Both the position numbers and the translations under genes were made by a program. The notes beneath the pieces were generated by a model, which worked only from the letters and a program-made list of their open reading frames with translations, was not told the origin of the DNA and made no database searches. From Bacteroidales bacterium (GTDB taxonomy: Bacteria; Bacteroidota; Bacteroidia; Bacteroidales; UBA932), in assembly GCA_017478685.1 (NCBI GenBank), contig JAFVDC010000126.1:1-12154 (forward strand): a DNA stretch of 12,154 nucleotides. Direction: 5' to 3'. Below are positions 7,176 to 12,154 of the stretch, one piece after another; position 1 is the stretch's first letter, and every line of letters starts with the position of its first letter.

Positions 7176-7895
7176 TCAATATTTCCCTGTAAGTTCAATG
7201 AAAATATCCTCCAGCGTCATGCCCGGATACCGGTCCATGAGGCTGCGGGTGCCCTCTTGCACCAGGATGCTGCCGTAGTCCATGACAATAACCTCGTCCA
7301 CAAGTTTTTCAAGGTCCTGGATTATGTGGGAGGTGAGGAACACGGTCTTGCCCCTGTCCTTGGCGTAATCCCTCAGGTATTCGCAGAAAAGCCGGCGGTA
7401 ACCGGGGTCCAGGCCAAGGGAAAAGTCGTCAAGCACCAAAAGGTCTGCGTTCTGGGCCAGAATAAGCCCCAGGGCCACTTGTGAGCGCTGTCCGTTGGAC
7501 ATGCGGGCAATCCTCTGGCCCGGTGCAACCTTCAGTTTTTCCATGAGTGAGTAATACGCGTCCCTGTCCCACTTGGGATAAAATGCGCTGTAGAACTTCT
7601 CTATCTGGGAAATTGTCATGTAGGAGTACTGCACGTGGCCTTCAAGGAGCAGTGCAATGCGCCGGCGGGTTTCCGGGGTTATGTGCTGGACATCCTCCCC
7701 GAATATGCGGCAACTGCCGCCACGGGGCTTCAGATATCCCATCAGTATGTTTATCGTGGTGGTTTTGCCGGTCCCGTTCTTGCCCAAAAGGCCCACAATA
7801 TGGCCTTTATCTACGGTAAAGTTAAGGTCTTCGTAGATCTTTCGTTTCCCATAGTAATGTGTCAGGTGCTCGCAGCACACAACGCTATCTTGCAT
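7176..7895 (-). CDS. ABC transporter ATP-binding protein
   Basis: A 239-aa single nucleotide-binding domain. An aromatic A-loop residue lies near Tyr14-15, Walker A is GKNGTGKTT (38-46), the signature is MSNGQ (132-136) in place of LSGGQ, Walker B is LLVLDD (152-157), the D-loop is SLGLD and the switch His is 190 (LTSH). Two usual residues are altered: the Q-loop position appears to be Glu85 and the Walker B catalytic Glu is Asp157. The protein should bind ATP and power the adjacent permease; hydrolysis may be slow, though Asp at this position may be normal in this Bacteroidota subfamily. It is the first gene of the ABC half of the locus, with TATCTTTG 23 bases ahead of its ATG. It lacks the C-terminal extension of drug- or lipopolysaccharide-type exporters. 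Confidence 0.93.
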   Translation of the reverse strand: MQDSVVCCEHLTHYYGKRKIYEDLNFTVDKGHIVGLLGKNGTGKTTTINILMGYLKPRGGSCRIFGEDVQHITPETRRRIALLLEGHVQYSYMTISQIEKFYSAFYPKWDRDAYYSLMEKLKVAPGQRIARMSNGQRSQVALGLILAQNADLLVLDDFSLGLDPGYRRLFCEYLRDYAKDRGKTVFLTSHIIQDLEKLVDEVIVMDYGSILVQEGTRSLMDRYPGMTLEDIFIELTGKY

Positions 7896-7917
7896 AATCC
7901 TTGTCTAAAATGGAGTG

Positions 7918-7925
7918 CAAAGATA
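7918..7925 (-). promoter_or_regulatory. Bacteroidota -7 element (TATCTTTG) for the ABC operon
   Basis: The minus strand reads TATCTTTG at 7925-7918, an exact TAnnTTTG match, 23 bases ahead of the ATG at 7895. The -33 region (about 7944-7948) is poor (TGGA rather than TTTG) and coincides with the edge of an inverted repeat, which could mean activator dependence. The predicted leader is about 15-20 nt. Confidence 0.55.
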
Positions 7926-7946
7926 GTAAATTGCCCAAGTCTTGTC

Positions 7947-7966
7947 CATCCCTATTTATGGGGATG
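7947..7966. repeat. Inverted repeat CATCCC-N8-GGGATG in the ABC promoter region
   Basis: Perfect 6-bp arms (7947-7952 and 7961-7966) flank an AT-rich 8-bp centre. The repeat overlaps the expected -33 position of the ABC promoter and abuts the T-run of the upstream terminator-like hairpin. It could be an operator or a hairpin in a leader transcript. No regulator can be named from sequence. Confidence 0.35.
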
Positions 7967-7967
7967 C

Positions 7968-7994
7968 AAAAAAGAAGACTCCCCGCAGGCGGGG
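7968..7994 (-). terminator. Terminator-like hairpin with T-run upstream of the ABC operon
   Basis: On the minus strand CCCCG-CCTG-CGGGG (7994-7981) is followed by AGTCTTCTTTTTTG, ending at about 7967. A strong GC stem with a T-rich tail fits an intrinsic terminator. It lies about 140 bases past the regulator stop and 43 bases before the ABC -7 element. It could be a second terminator for the regulator operon, the 3' end of a small RNA, or an attenuator. Confidence 0.55.
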
Positions 7995-8067
7995 CCGGCA
8001 GGGAATCCTCGTGCAGAGATTTGTAAGGTATTGTGTTAGTAATCTCAGTTGTAGCAGAGCGTATGTT
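7968..8067 (-). ncRNA. Candidate small RNA or leader in the intergenic region
   Basis: Between the first terminator (8080-8111) and the second hairpin (7968-7994) lie about 100 bases with no open reading frame of note. A TATATTTG element at 8080-8073 could start a minus-strand transcript near 8067. Within it GAGATT (8046-8041) can pair with AATCTC (8021-8016) around a 19-nt loop, followed by the GC-rich hairpin and T-run. Promoter, two hairpins and terminator together suggest a short non-coding transcript. It matches no RNA family I recognise. Alternatively it is untranslated leader for the ABC operon with an attenuator. Confidence 0.3.
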
Positions 8068-8072
8068 TCATG

Positions 8073-8080
8073 CAAATATA
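8073..8080 (-). promoter_or_regulatory. Putative -7 element (TATATTTG) inside the intergenic region
   Basis: The minus strand reads TATATTTG at 8080-8073, an exact TAnnTTTG match, with TTTC (one mismatch to TTTG) 19 bases upstream at 8103-8100. It overlaps the T-run end of the regulator terminator. The next features downstream are two hairpins and the ABC operon, so it could drive a small RNA or a longer ABC leader. Confidence 0.35.
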
Positions 8081-8111
8081 AAAAACCGCACCCTCAAAAG
8101 AAAGGCACGGC
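8080..8111 (-). terminator. Intrinsic terminator of the AraC-regulator operon
   Basis: On the minus strand GCCGTGCC (8111-8104) can pair with GGGTGCGG (8093-8086) through a 7-bp stem with two G-U pairs and a loop of about 10 nt. TTTTTT follows directly at 8085-8080. The hairpin starts 25 bases after the regulator's TGA at 8138-8136, as expected for its terminator. Confidence 0.65.
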
Positions 8112-8135
8112 ATTTCATAACGGAAAAAAGATATT

Positions 8136-9215
8136 TCATTTCGTACGAAAATGCGCTCTCTGCCACTCTGACGGGGACTTTTTGGTGAATTTCACAAAAG
8201 CCCTGTAAAATGAGGGGAAGGATGCGAATCCGGCTTTTTCGGCCACTTCCGATATGGCGGGATCCTGCTCCAGAAGAAGCAGCCGCTTGGCCTCTTCCAC
8301 CCTTCGGCGGTTCACGTAGTCGGAGAAGGACATCCCGCTTGTGCGGTTTATGGCGGCCGAAACATAGGTGCGGTTTGAGCCCACGGCCTCGGCAACGTCT
8401 GAAATCTTGAGCCCCGGCTTCAGATAGAGCCTGTCGCTGTCCATGAGGGCCGATATCCTTGCCTCCAGCGCAGTGTCTTCCTGGGTCGAAGGTTCCGGCG
8501 CGGGGGCTTCGGCCGGCACTTCACGATGGAAATCGCGGGCGTAAAACCGTATGCCGCCCCCAACGTAAAAGAGGGCGAACAGCATTGCCGAAAACGCTAC
8601 CGACGGGATGGCAAGAAGAAGCGACTGGTGGAAAGCCTCCCGCCCTATGACATTTGCAATGGAGGAAATAAAGGAAAACGCCGTGAAGCAAATGAGAAGG
8701 GCCGACACCCTCCGGAGGGTTTTTTCCTCGGTGTCGGCATAATAATTATGGATATCGCTGTCGAACCTTGCAAGGTCCCGCAGGCCGAAAACCAGCACCA
8801 GGACAACCTCAATGGCGAATACAAGCTTGATGGCAAGCATTATTGCCGAAGCTCCCTGGGCTGCCACAACCGCAAACGCAAGACCTGTGGCAATTGAAAA
8901 GACAACAATGAGGCCCGTGAGCGGGGATTCGTCGCGGGTGAGCATGCGGATGTAGAGGAAGAACAGCGGATATACGGAAAGGTTGCAGAAATAGTACAGC
9001 CCGTCTATCCAGCTGTAAGTTCCGGGAGTCTCCGCCGTGAAAAACCAGGAGTGGCAGAAATACAGGGCCATGCAAACCGCCGCAAACAGCGTGAGGAACC
9101 TCTGCGGCTCCGTGGCGCGGCTAAACCGGCATATATAGATAACCAGCCACACCAGGCACACGATAAAAGGCAACAGGGTTGATGCCGTGTATATATACTC
9201 CTGTGCTGCGGGCAT
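8136..9215 (-). CDS. Membrane-embedded AraC-family transcriptional regulator
   Basis: A 359-aa protein with about seven hydrophobic segments in its N-terminal half (roughly residues 10-29, 39-58, 70-91, 100-120, 124-144, 170-190 and 198-219). A Pro/Glu linker follows (232-247), then an AraC-type DNA-binding domain (about 255-355). The two helix-turn-helix units are visible at ISDVAEAVGSNRTYVSAAIN (271-290) and ISEVAEKAGFASFPSFYRAF (321-340), the second carrying the family's A-x-x-x-GF-S--F-R-F pattern. The architecture suggests a membrane sensor that regulates DNA directly from the inner membrane, a type common in Bacteroidota. Its ATG overlaps the stop of the secreted 139-aa protein gene by one base (TGATG), so the two are co-translated. 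Targets are unknown; candidates are its own operon, the divergent C69 dipeptidase and the downstream ABC locus (inference). Confidence 0.9.
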   Translation of the reverse strand: MPAAQEYIYTASTLLPFIVCLVWLVIYICRFSRATEPQRFLTLFAAVCMALYFCHSWFFTAETPGTYSWIDGLYYFCNLSVYPLFFLYIRMLTRDESPLTGLIVVFSIATGLAFAVVAAQGASAIMLAIKLVFAIEVVLVLVFGLRDLARFDSDIHNYYADTEEKTLRRVSALLICFTAFSFISSIANVIGREAFHQSLLLAIPSVAFSAMLFALFYVGGGIRFYARDFHREVPAEAPAPEPSTQEDTALEARISALMDSDRLYLKPGLKISDVAEAVGSNRTYVSAAINRTSGMSFSDYVNRRRVEEAKRLLLLEQDPAISEVAEKAGFASFPSFYRAFVKFTKKSPSEWQRAHFRTK

Positions 9216-9634
9216 CAGCGGCTTTTTTTGGCGGCGCGCTTGTCACGCTCCTTTTGGGCGCGCCTGGCGCCGGTTTTCCAGTATTTCGCCCACTGCTCCT
9301 CCGTGAAGAAGCGCTTGTAGGAGTTGTCTATCTGCTGCATCCATTTGTCGCTTATGGCCTGGTAGAGGTCTGCGTTTTCCACGCGGGCTTTCTGCATCTC
9401 TTTGAGCTCGTCCATGCGGCCGCGGAGGTCGTGGTTGAGGGTGGAGTCTACATAGAACTCCTGCCAATACTCAAGTTCCAGGAGGTCGCTGAGGCGCTTG
9501 ACTTCCTTGTCAATGTATTCCAGCATCTGTTTCTCCTGCTGCTCCGGGCTCTGGGGCTGCTGGTTTTGTGCTTTTGCATTGATGCTAAACATCAAACAAG
9601 GCAGGAGGGCAATGATAATCTTATAAATTTTCAT
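9215..9634 (-). CDS. Secreted small helical protein of unknown function
   Basis: A 139-aa protein starting at MKIYKIIIALLPCLMFSINAKAQ, a clear signal peptide with likely cleavage between Ala22 and Gln23. The mature part is almost all charged helix: a Gln-rich start (NQQPQSPEQQEKQ), KEVKRLSDLLELEYWQEFYVDSTL, then FFTEEQWAKYWKTGARR and a basic tail KERDKRAAKK. I recall hypothetical proteins with this DLLEL-WQxFYVDSTL and TEEQWAKY pattern in Bacteroides, but no known function. The open frame extends further upstream (to 9790), but that extension runs antisense through the C69 gene and past this gene's own promoter, so the ATG at 9634 is chosen. It is the first gene of an operon with the AraC regulator. 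A periplasmic partner or input to the regulator's membrane domain is possible but unproven. Confidence 0.82.
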   Translation of the reverse strand: MKIYKIIIALLPCLMFSINAKAQNQQPQSPEQQEKQMLEYIDKEVKRLSDLLELEYWQEFYVDSTLNHDLRGRMDELKEMQKARVENADLYQAISDKWMQQIDNSYKRFFTEEQWAKYWKTGARRAQKERDKRAAKKSR

Positions 9635-9641
9635 ATCTTTG
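9634..9641 (+). promoter_or_regulatory. Putative -7 element (TATCTTTG) for the C69 dipeptidase gene
   Basis: The plus strand reads TATCTTTG at 9634-9641, an exact TAnnTTTG match, 36 bases before the ATG at 9678. The predicted start point is near 9648, giving a leader of about 30 nt. No clear -33 TTTG is present at 9610-9615. Its first base overlaps the start codon of the oppositely oriented 139-aa protein gene. Confidence 0.5.
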
Positions 9642-9661
9642 TATTCTTGTAACCGTACATG

Positions 9662-9692
9662 CAAAATTACGCAATAAATGGAAAAAGGCAAA
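9662..9692 (-). promoter_or_regulatory. Bacteroidota promoter TTTG-N19-TAATTTTG for the secreted protein/AraC operon
   Basis: On the minus strand TTTG at 9692-9689 is followed after 19 bases by TAATTTTG at 9669-9662. Both elements match the Bacteroidota -33/-7 consensus with ideal spacing. A start near 9655 gives a leader of about 21 nt to the ATG at 9634. The -33 element lies inside codons 4-5 of the C69 dipeptidase gene on the other strand. Confidence 0.65.
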
Positions 9693-11477
9693 AATATACT
9701 TAGGGCTCTGGCTGTTTCGGCCATCTTGCTCACCTCTGCCATAGATGGCAATACTTGTACCAATGTGATAGTTTCCCGCGGCGCAAGCAAGGACGGCTCC
9801 GTCCTTGTGTCCTATGCAGCAGACTCCCACTACCTCTTTGGGGAACTTTACTACAAGAAAGCCGCAGACTGGAAAGCCGGCACCATGCTCAAGGTATACG
9901 ACTGGGACTCAAACCGTTACCTTGGAGAAATAGAGCAGGTTCCCCATACCTACCAGACGGTTGGCAACATGAACGAGTACCAGGTTATAATCACTGAAAC
10001 CACCTGGGGCGGCCGCCCGGAACTTGAAGACAAGAGGGGAGGGATAGACTACGGTTCCCTCATCTATATAGCCCTCCAAAGGGCAAAGACCGCCCGTGAG
10101 GCCATTGATGTGATTGTGGAGCTTGCAAACGAGTACGGCTATGCATCTGAAGGCGAAACCTTCTCCATCGCAGACAAAAACGAGGCCTGGATAATGGAAC
10201 TCATCGGCAAGGGCATGAACATCCGTAACGGCGTCAACGTGAACAAGGGCATCGTGTGGGTGGCCATGAGGGTGCCGGACGGCGCCATCTGCGCCCATGC
10301 CAACCAGGCCCGCATCGGCAAGTTCCCCCTCAACGACCCTGACAACTGCCTTTATGCCCCTGACGTAATCCGTTTCGCCCGCCGCAAGGGTTATTTCGAG
10401 GGTCCGGACTCCGAGTTCTCCTTCAAGAAGGCCTACTGCCCCGTGGATTTCGGCACGGTACGCGGCTGCGACGCCCGTGCCTGGAGCGCCTTCAACATCC
10501 TCACGGACGGCTGGTTCTCCTTCTACGACGAAGAAGGGAATGCAGTCACCAAGGATGCCTACGGGTATCTGGACTATGTCATGGGCCAGAATCTGGAAGG
10601 GGACTTCCCCCTGTTTGTGTATCCCCGCAAGAAGGTTGGCGTAAAGGAGCTGGCCGATGTCATGCGTGACCACTTCGAGGGCACTCCCATGGACATGACC
10701 CAGGACATCGGTGCCGGCGGCAACGCCCTTCCTTACCGCTGGAGGCCCATGGAGTTCCAGTTCGATGGCAAAACTTATGTCAACGAGCGCGCCATCGCCA
10801 CCCAGCAAACCGGTTTCTGGATGGTTGGCCAGGCCCGCAACTATGTCCCGGATGTTGTGGGCGGCATCCTGTGGTTCGGCACTGACGACGCCGCAACCTC
10901 TTATCTCTCACCTGTTTACACTTCCACCACCAAGGTGCCGGAGTGCTTCCGTGAGGGTAACGGAGACCTTCTCCACTATTCGGCCACATCCTCTTTCTGG
11001 ATCAACAACCGCATCTCCAACGCCTGCTACAAGATGTACAACATCATGGCTCCTTACGTGCGCGCAAAGGTGGATGCCTTTGAACTGGACCAGATGGAGC
11101 GCCGCACTCATTCCGTAGACTCCATGGCGGTTGTGATGTACAACCAGGTGGTGGTGAAACTCCAGAAGAAACTCTCCTCCAAGGGAGATGTCATGGTATC
11201 CAGCAAGCCTTTCGCAAAGGTTGTAAAATACGTAACCGATTATACCGTAAACACCGCCCAGGAACAGTTTTCGGCCTGGCAGAAACTTGAGGAGGAACTC
11301 CTTGTGAAGTTTATGGACGGCAACGTGAAGCCCCAGAACCCGGACGGCACCTTCAAGCACTCCGAGCACTCAGCCGCCATCCCCGAAAAAATTGAGTGGC
11401 CCGGCTACACCGAACTCTGGAAAGAAACCGTGGCCCAGGAGCACGGAGACGTCATCGTCGTACCTGAAAATAACTAA
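9678..11477 (+). CDS. C69-family dipeptidase (secreted, PepD-type)
   Basis: A 599-aa peptidase of family C69 (N-terminal nucleophile hydrolase fold, PF03577 type). A signal-like hydrophobic segment (residues 8-22) precedes CTNVIVSRGASKDGS, whose Cys27 is the expected nucleophile exposed after removal of the leader. GNTC before it does not fit a lipobox, so this is probably not a lipoprotein. Further family-like stretches are TYQTVGNMNEYQVIITETTWGG (about 94-115), the GIDYGSLIYIALQRAKTAREAI region, SIADKNEAWIMELIGKG and HANQARIGKFP. It should hydrolyse dipeptides in the periplasm or outside the cell, supplying amino acids. Length is typical of the Bacteroidota members. Its promoter faces that of the 139-aa protein/AraC operon. 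The mPPase gene starts only 6 bases after its TAA. Confidence 0.93.
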   Translation: MEKGKNILRALAVSAILLTSAIDGNTCTNVIVSRGASKDGSVLVSYAADSHYLFGELYYKKAADWKAGTMLKVYDWDSNRYLGEIEQVPHTYQTVGNMNEYQVIITETTWGGRPELEDKRGGIDYGSLIYIALQRAKTAREAIDVIVELANEYGYASEGETFSIADKNEAWIMELIGKGMNIRNGVNVNKGIVWVAMRVPDGAICAHANQARIGKFPLNDPDNCLYAPDVIRFARRKGYFEGPDSEFSFKKAYCPVDFGTVRGCDARAWSAFNILTDGWFSFYDEEGNAVTKDAYGYLDYVMGQNLEGDFPLFVYPRKKVGVKELADVMRDHFEGTPMDMTQDIGAGGNALPYRWRPMEFQFDGKTYVNERAIATQQTGFWMVGQARNYVPDVVGGILWFGTDDAATSYLSPVYTSTTKVPECFREGNGDLLHYSATSSFWINNRISNACYKMYNIMAPYVRAKVDAFELDQMERRTHSVDSMAVVMYNQVVVKLQKKLSSKGDVMVSSKPFAKVVKYVTDYTVNTAQEQFSAWQKLEEELLVKFMDGNVKPQNPDGTFKHSEHSAAIPEKIEWPGYTELWKETVAQEHGDVIVVPENN

Positions 11478-11483
11478 AACTAT

Positions 11484-12154
11484 ATGACCTACTTATTCTA
11501 CCTGGTTCCGGCAGCGGCCGTGCTGGCGCTGCTCTTTGCATGGATCTTCTTCCGTCAGATGATGAAGGAGAGCGAAGGAACCCCCACCATGAAAGAAATC
11601 GCGCAGTATGTGCGTGAGGGCGCCATGGCGTACCTCAAACAGCAGTACAAAGTTGTTGTCATCGTATTCATTGTCCTGGCCGCCCTGTTTGCAATCCTTG
11701 CGTACGGCTTCGGAGTACAGAACCCCTGGGTGCCGTTTGCATTCCTTACCGGCGGCTTCTTCAGCGGCCTGGCGGGCTTTGTGGGTATGAAAACCGCTAC
11801 TTATGCATCGGCCCGTACGGCAAATGCAACAATGCGAAGCCTCAATTCAGGCCTTAAGATAGCCTTCCGTAGCGGCGCCGTCATGGGCCTCACCGTGGTT
11901 GGCCTTGGCCTTCTGGACATCGCCATCTGGTGGAGCATCCTCAAGATCTTCTATGACCCCACATCCGCCCAGAACCTTGTTGTCATCACCACCACCATGC
12001 TTACCTTCGGCATGGGTGCATCCACGCAGGCTCTTTTTGCCCGTGTTGGCGGCGGCATTTACACTAAGGCCGCAGATGTTGGGGCCGATATCGTGGGTAA
12101 AGTGGAGCAGGACATCCCCGAGGACGACCCCCGCAACCCCGCCACCATTGCCGA
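11484..12154 (+). CDS. hppA: Membrane-bound ion-translocating pyrophosphatase, N-terminal part
   Basis: The first 223 residues of a membrane pyrophosphatase, cut by the window end; full-length family members are about 670-750 aa. Helices are visible at about residues 3-22, 56-77, 84-101, 131-152 and 165-185. GGGIYTKAADVGADIVGKVE (189-208) contains the conserved D-x7-K-x-E substrate-binding motif (D198, K206, E208), followed by the invariant IPEDDPRNPATIA. The enzyme hydrolyses pyrophosphate in the cytoplasm and pumps H+ and/or Na+ outwards across the inner membrane. The residues that set K+ dependence and ion choice lie beyond the window. The ATG is 6 bases after the dipeptidase stop and no TAnnTTTG element is visible just ahead, so it is probably co-transcribed with the dipeptidase gene or driven from a promoter inside it. 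Confidence 0.95.
   Translation, partial: MTYLFYLVPAAAVLALLFAWIFFRQMMKESEGTPTMKEIAQYVREGAMAYLKQQYKVVVIVFIVLAALFAILAYGFGVQNPWVPFAFLTGGFFSGLAGFVGMKTATYASARTANATMRSLNSGLKIAFRSGAVMGLTVVGLGLLDIAIWWSILKIFYDPTSAQNLVVITTTMLTFGMGASTQALFARVGGGIYTKAADVGADIVGKVEQDIPEDDPRNPATIA

Noticed and set aside
68..7895. Frameshifted or decayed genes in the transport locus
   Set aside because: All seven frames are intact, with sensible signal sequences and coordinated overlapping stop/start junctions; nothing points to pseudogenes.
7635..8039. 134-aa plus-strand frame reaching into the intergenic region
   Set aside because: Mostly antisense to the ABC ATPase, with a Cys/Gly-rich translation lacking a domain. The intergenic part is better explained by promoter and hairpin elements on the minus strand.
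7942..8208. 88-aa plus-strand frame across the intergenic region
   Set aside because: It crosses two terminator hairpins and the antisense end of the AraC gene, and its translation is basic and featureless with no plausible promoter.
9635..9790. Upstream extension of the 139-aa secreted protein to a 191-aa form
   Set aside because: The extension would run antisense into the dipeptidase gene, bury the signal peptide internally and lie upstream of the consensus promoter at 9692-9662.
9909..10808. 299-aa open frame on the minus strand
   Set aside because: It lies wholly antisense to the C69 dipeptidase gene, whose family motifs are clear. It has no recognisable domain and no promoter, and GC-rich coding DNA commonly gives such shadow frames.

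Overview
This window looks like a chromosomal segment of a Bacteroidales bacterium (Bacteroidota). The evidence is threefold. The protein families (TonB-dependent receptor with DUF4876/DUF6850-type partners, DUF4857, AraC regulator with a seven-helix membrane domain) are typical of that order. Lipoproteins and signal peptides are abundant. Promoter elements match the Bacteroidota -7 consensus TAnnTTTG and sit just ahead of gene starts. The DNA is fairly GC-rich for the order; genus is not resolvable from sequence alone. I saw no mobile element, CRISPR array, tRNA or rRNA.

Region 1 (1-7925, all minus strand) is an envelope transport locus of seven tightly packed genes. Reading leftwards: an ABC ATPase (7895-7176), its six-helix permease (7174-6506), a membrane-anchored DUF4857-like protein (6506-5493), a TonB-dependent receptor (5437-2924), a 131-aa lipoprotein (2927-2532), a DUF6850-like outer-membrane barrel (2532-1120) and a DUF4876-like lipoprotein (1123-68). 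Junctions within each half overlap by 1 or 4 bases or are separated by one base. The 31-56 bases between the halves hold a good Bacteroidota promoter (about 5459-5490), so the receptor half can be transcribed alone or by read-through from the ABC promoter at 7918-7925. The substrate is unknown. The domain usually found at the N-terminus of DUF4876 proteins appears here as a separate lipoprotein gene. At the extreme left edge a further minus-strand gene starts (33-1), with its own -7 element.

Region 2 (7896-8135) is the only sizeable intergenic stretch (240 bp). On the minus strand it holds a terminator for the regulator gene (8080-8111), a TAnnTTTG element just beyond it, a two-hairpin segment ending in a second terminator-like hairpin with a T-run (7968-7994), an inverted repeat (7947-7966) and the promoter of the ABC genes. 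It could encode a small RNA of about 100 nt or a leader/attenuator.

Region 3 (8136-9634, minus strand) is a two-gene operon: a secreted 139-aa helical protein followed, with a TGATG overlap, by a membrane-embedded AraC-type regulator.

Region 4 (9678-12154, plus strand) contains a secreted C69-family (PepD-type) dipeptidase with N-terminal nucleophile Cys27. Six bases later comes the start of a membrane pyrophosphatase (hppA), which runs off the right edge. The promoters of regions 3 and 4 face each other across about 60 bp, with start points predicted to overlap.
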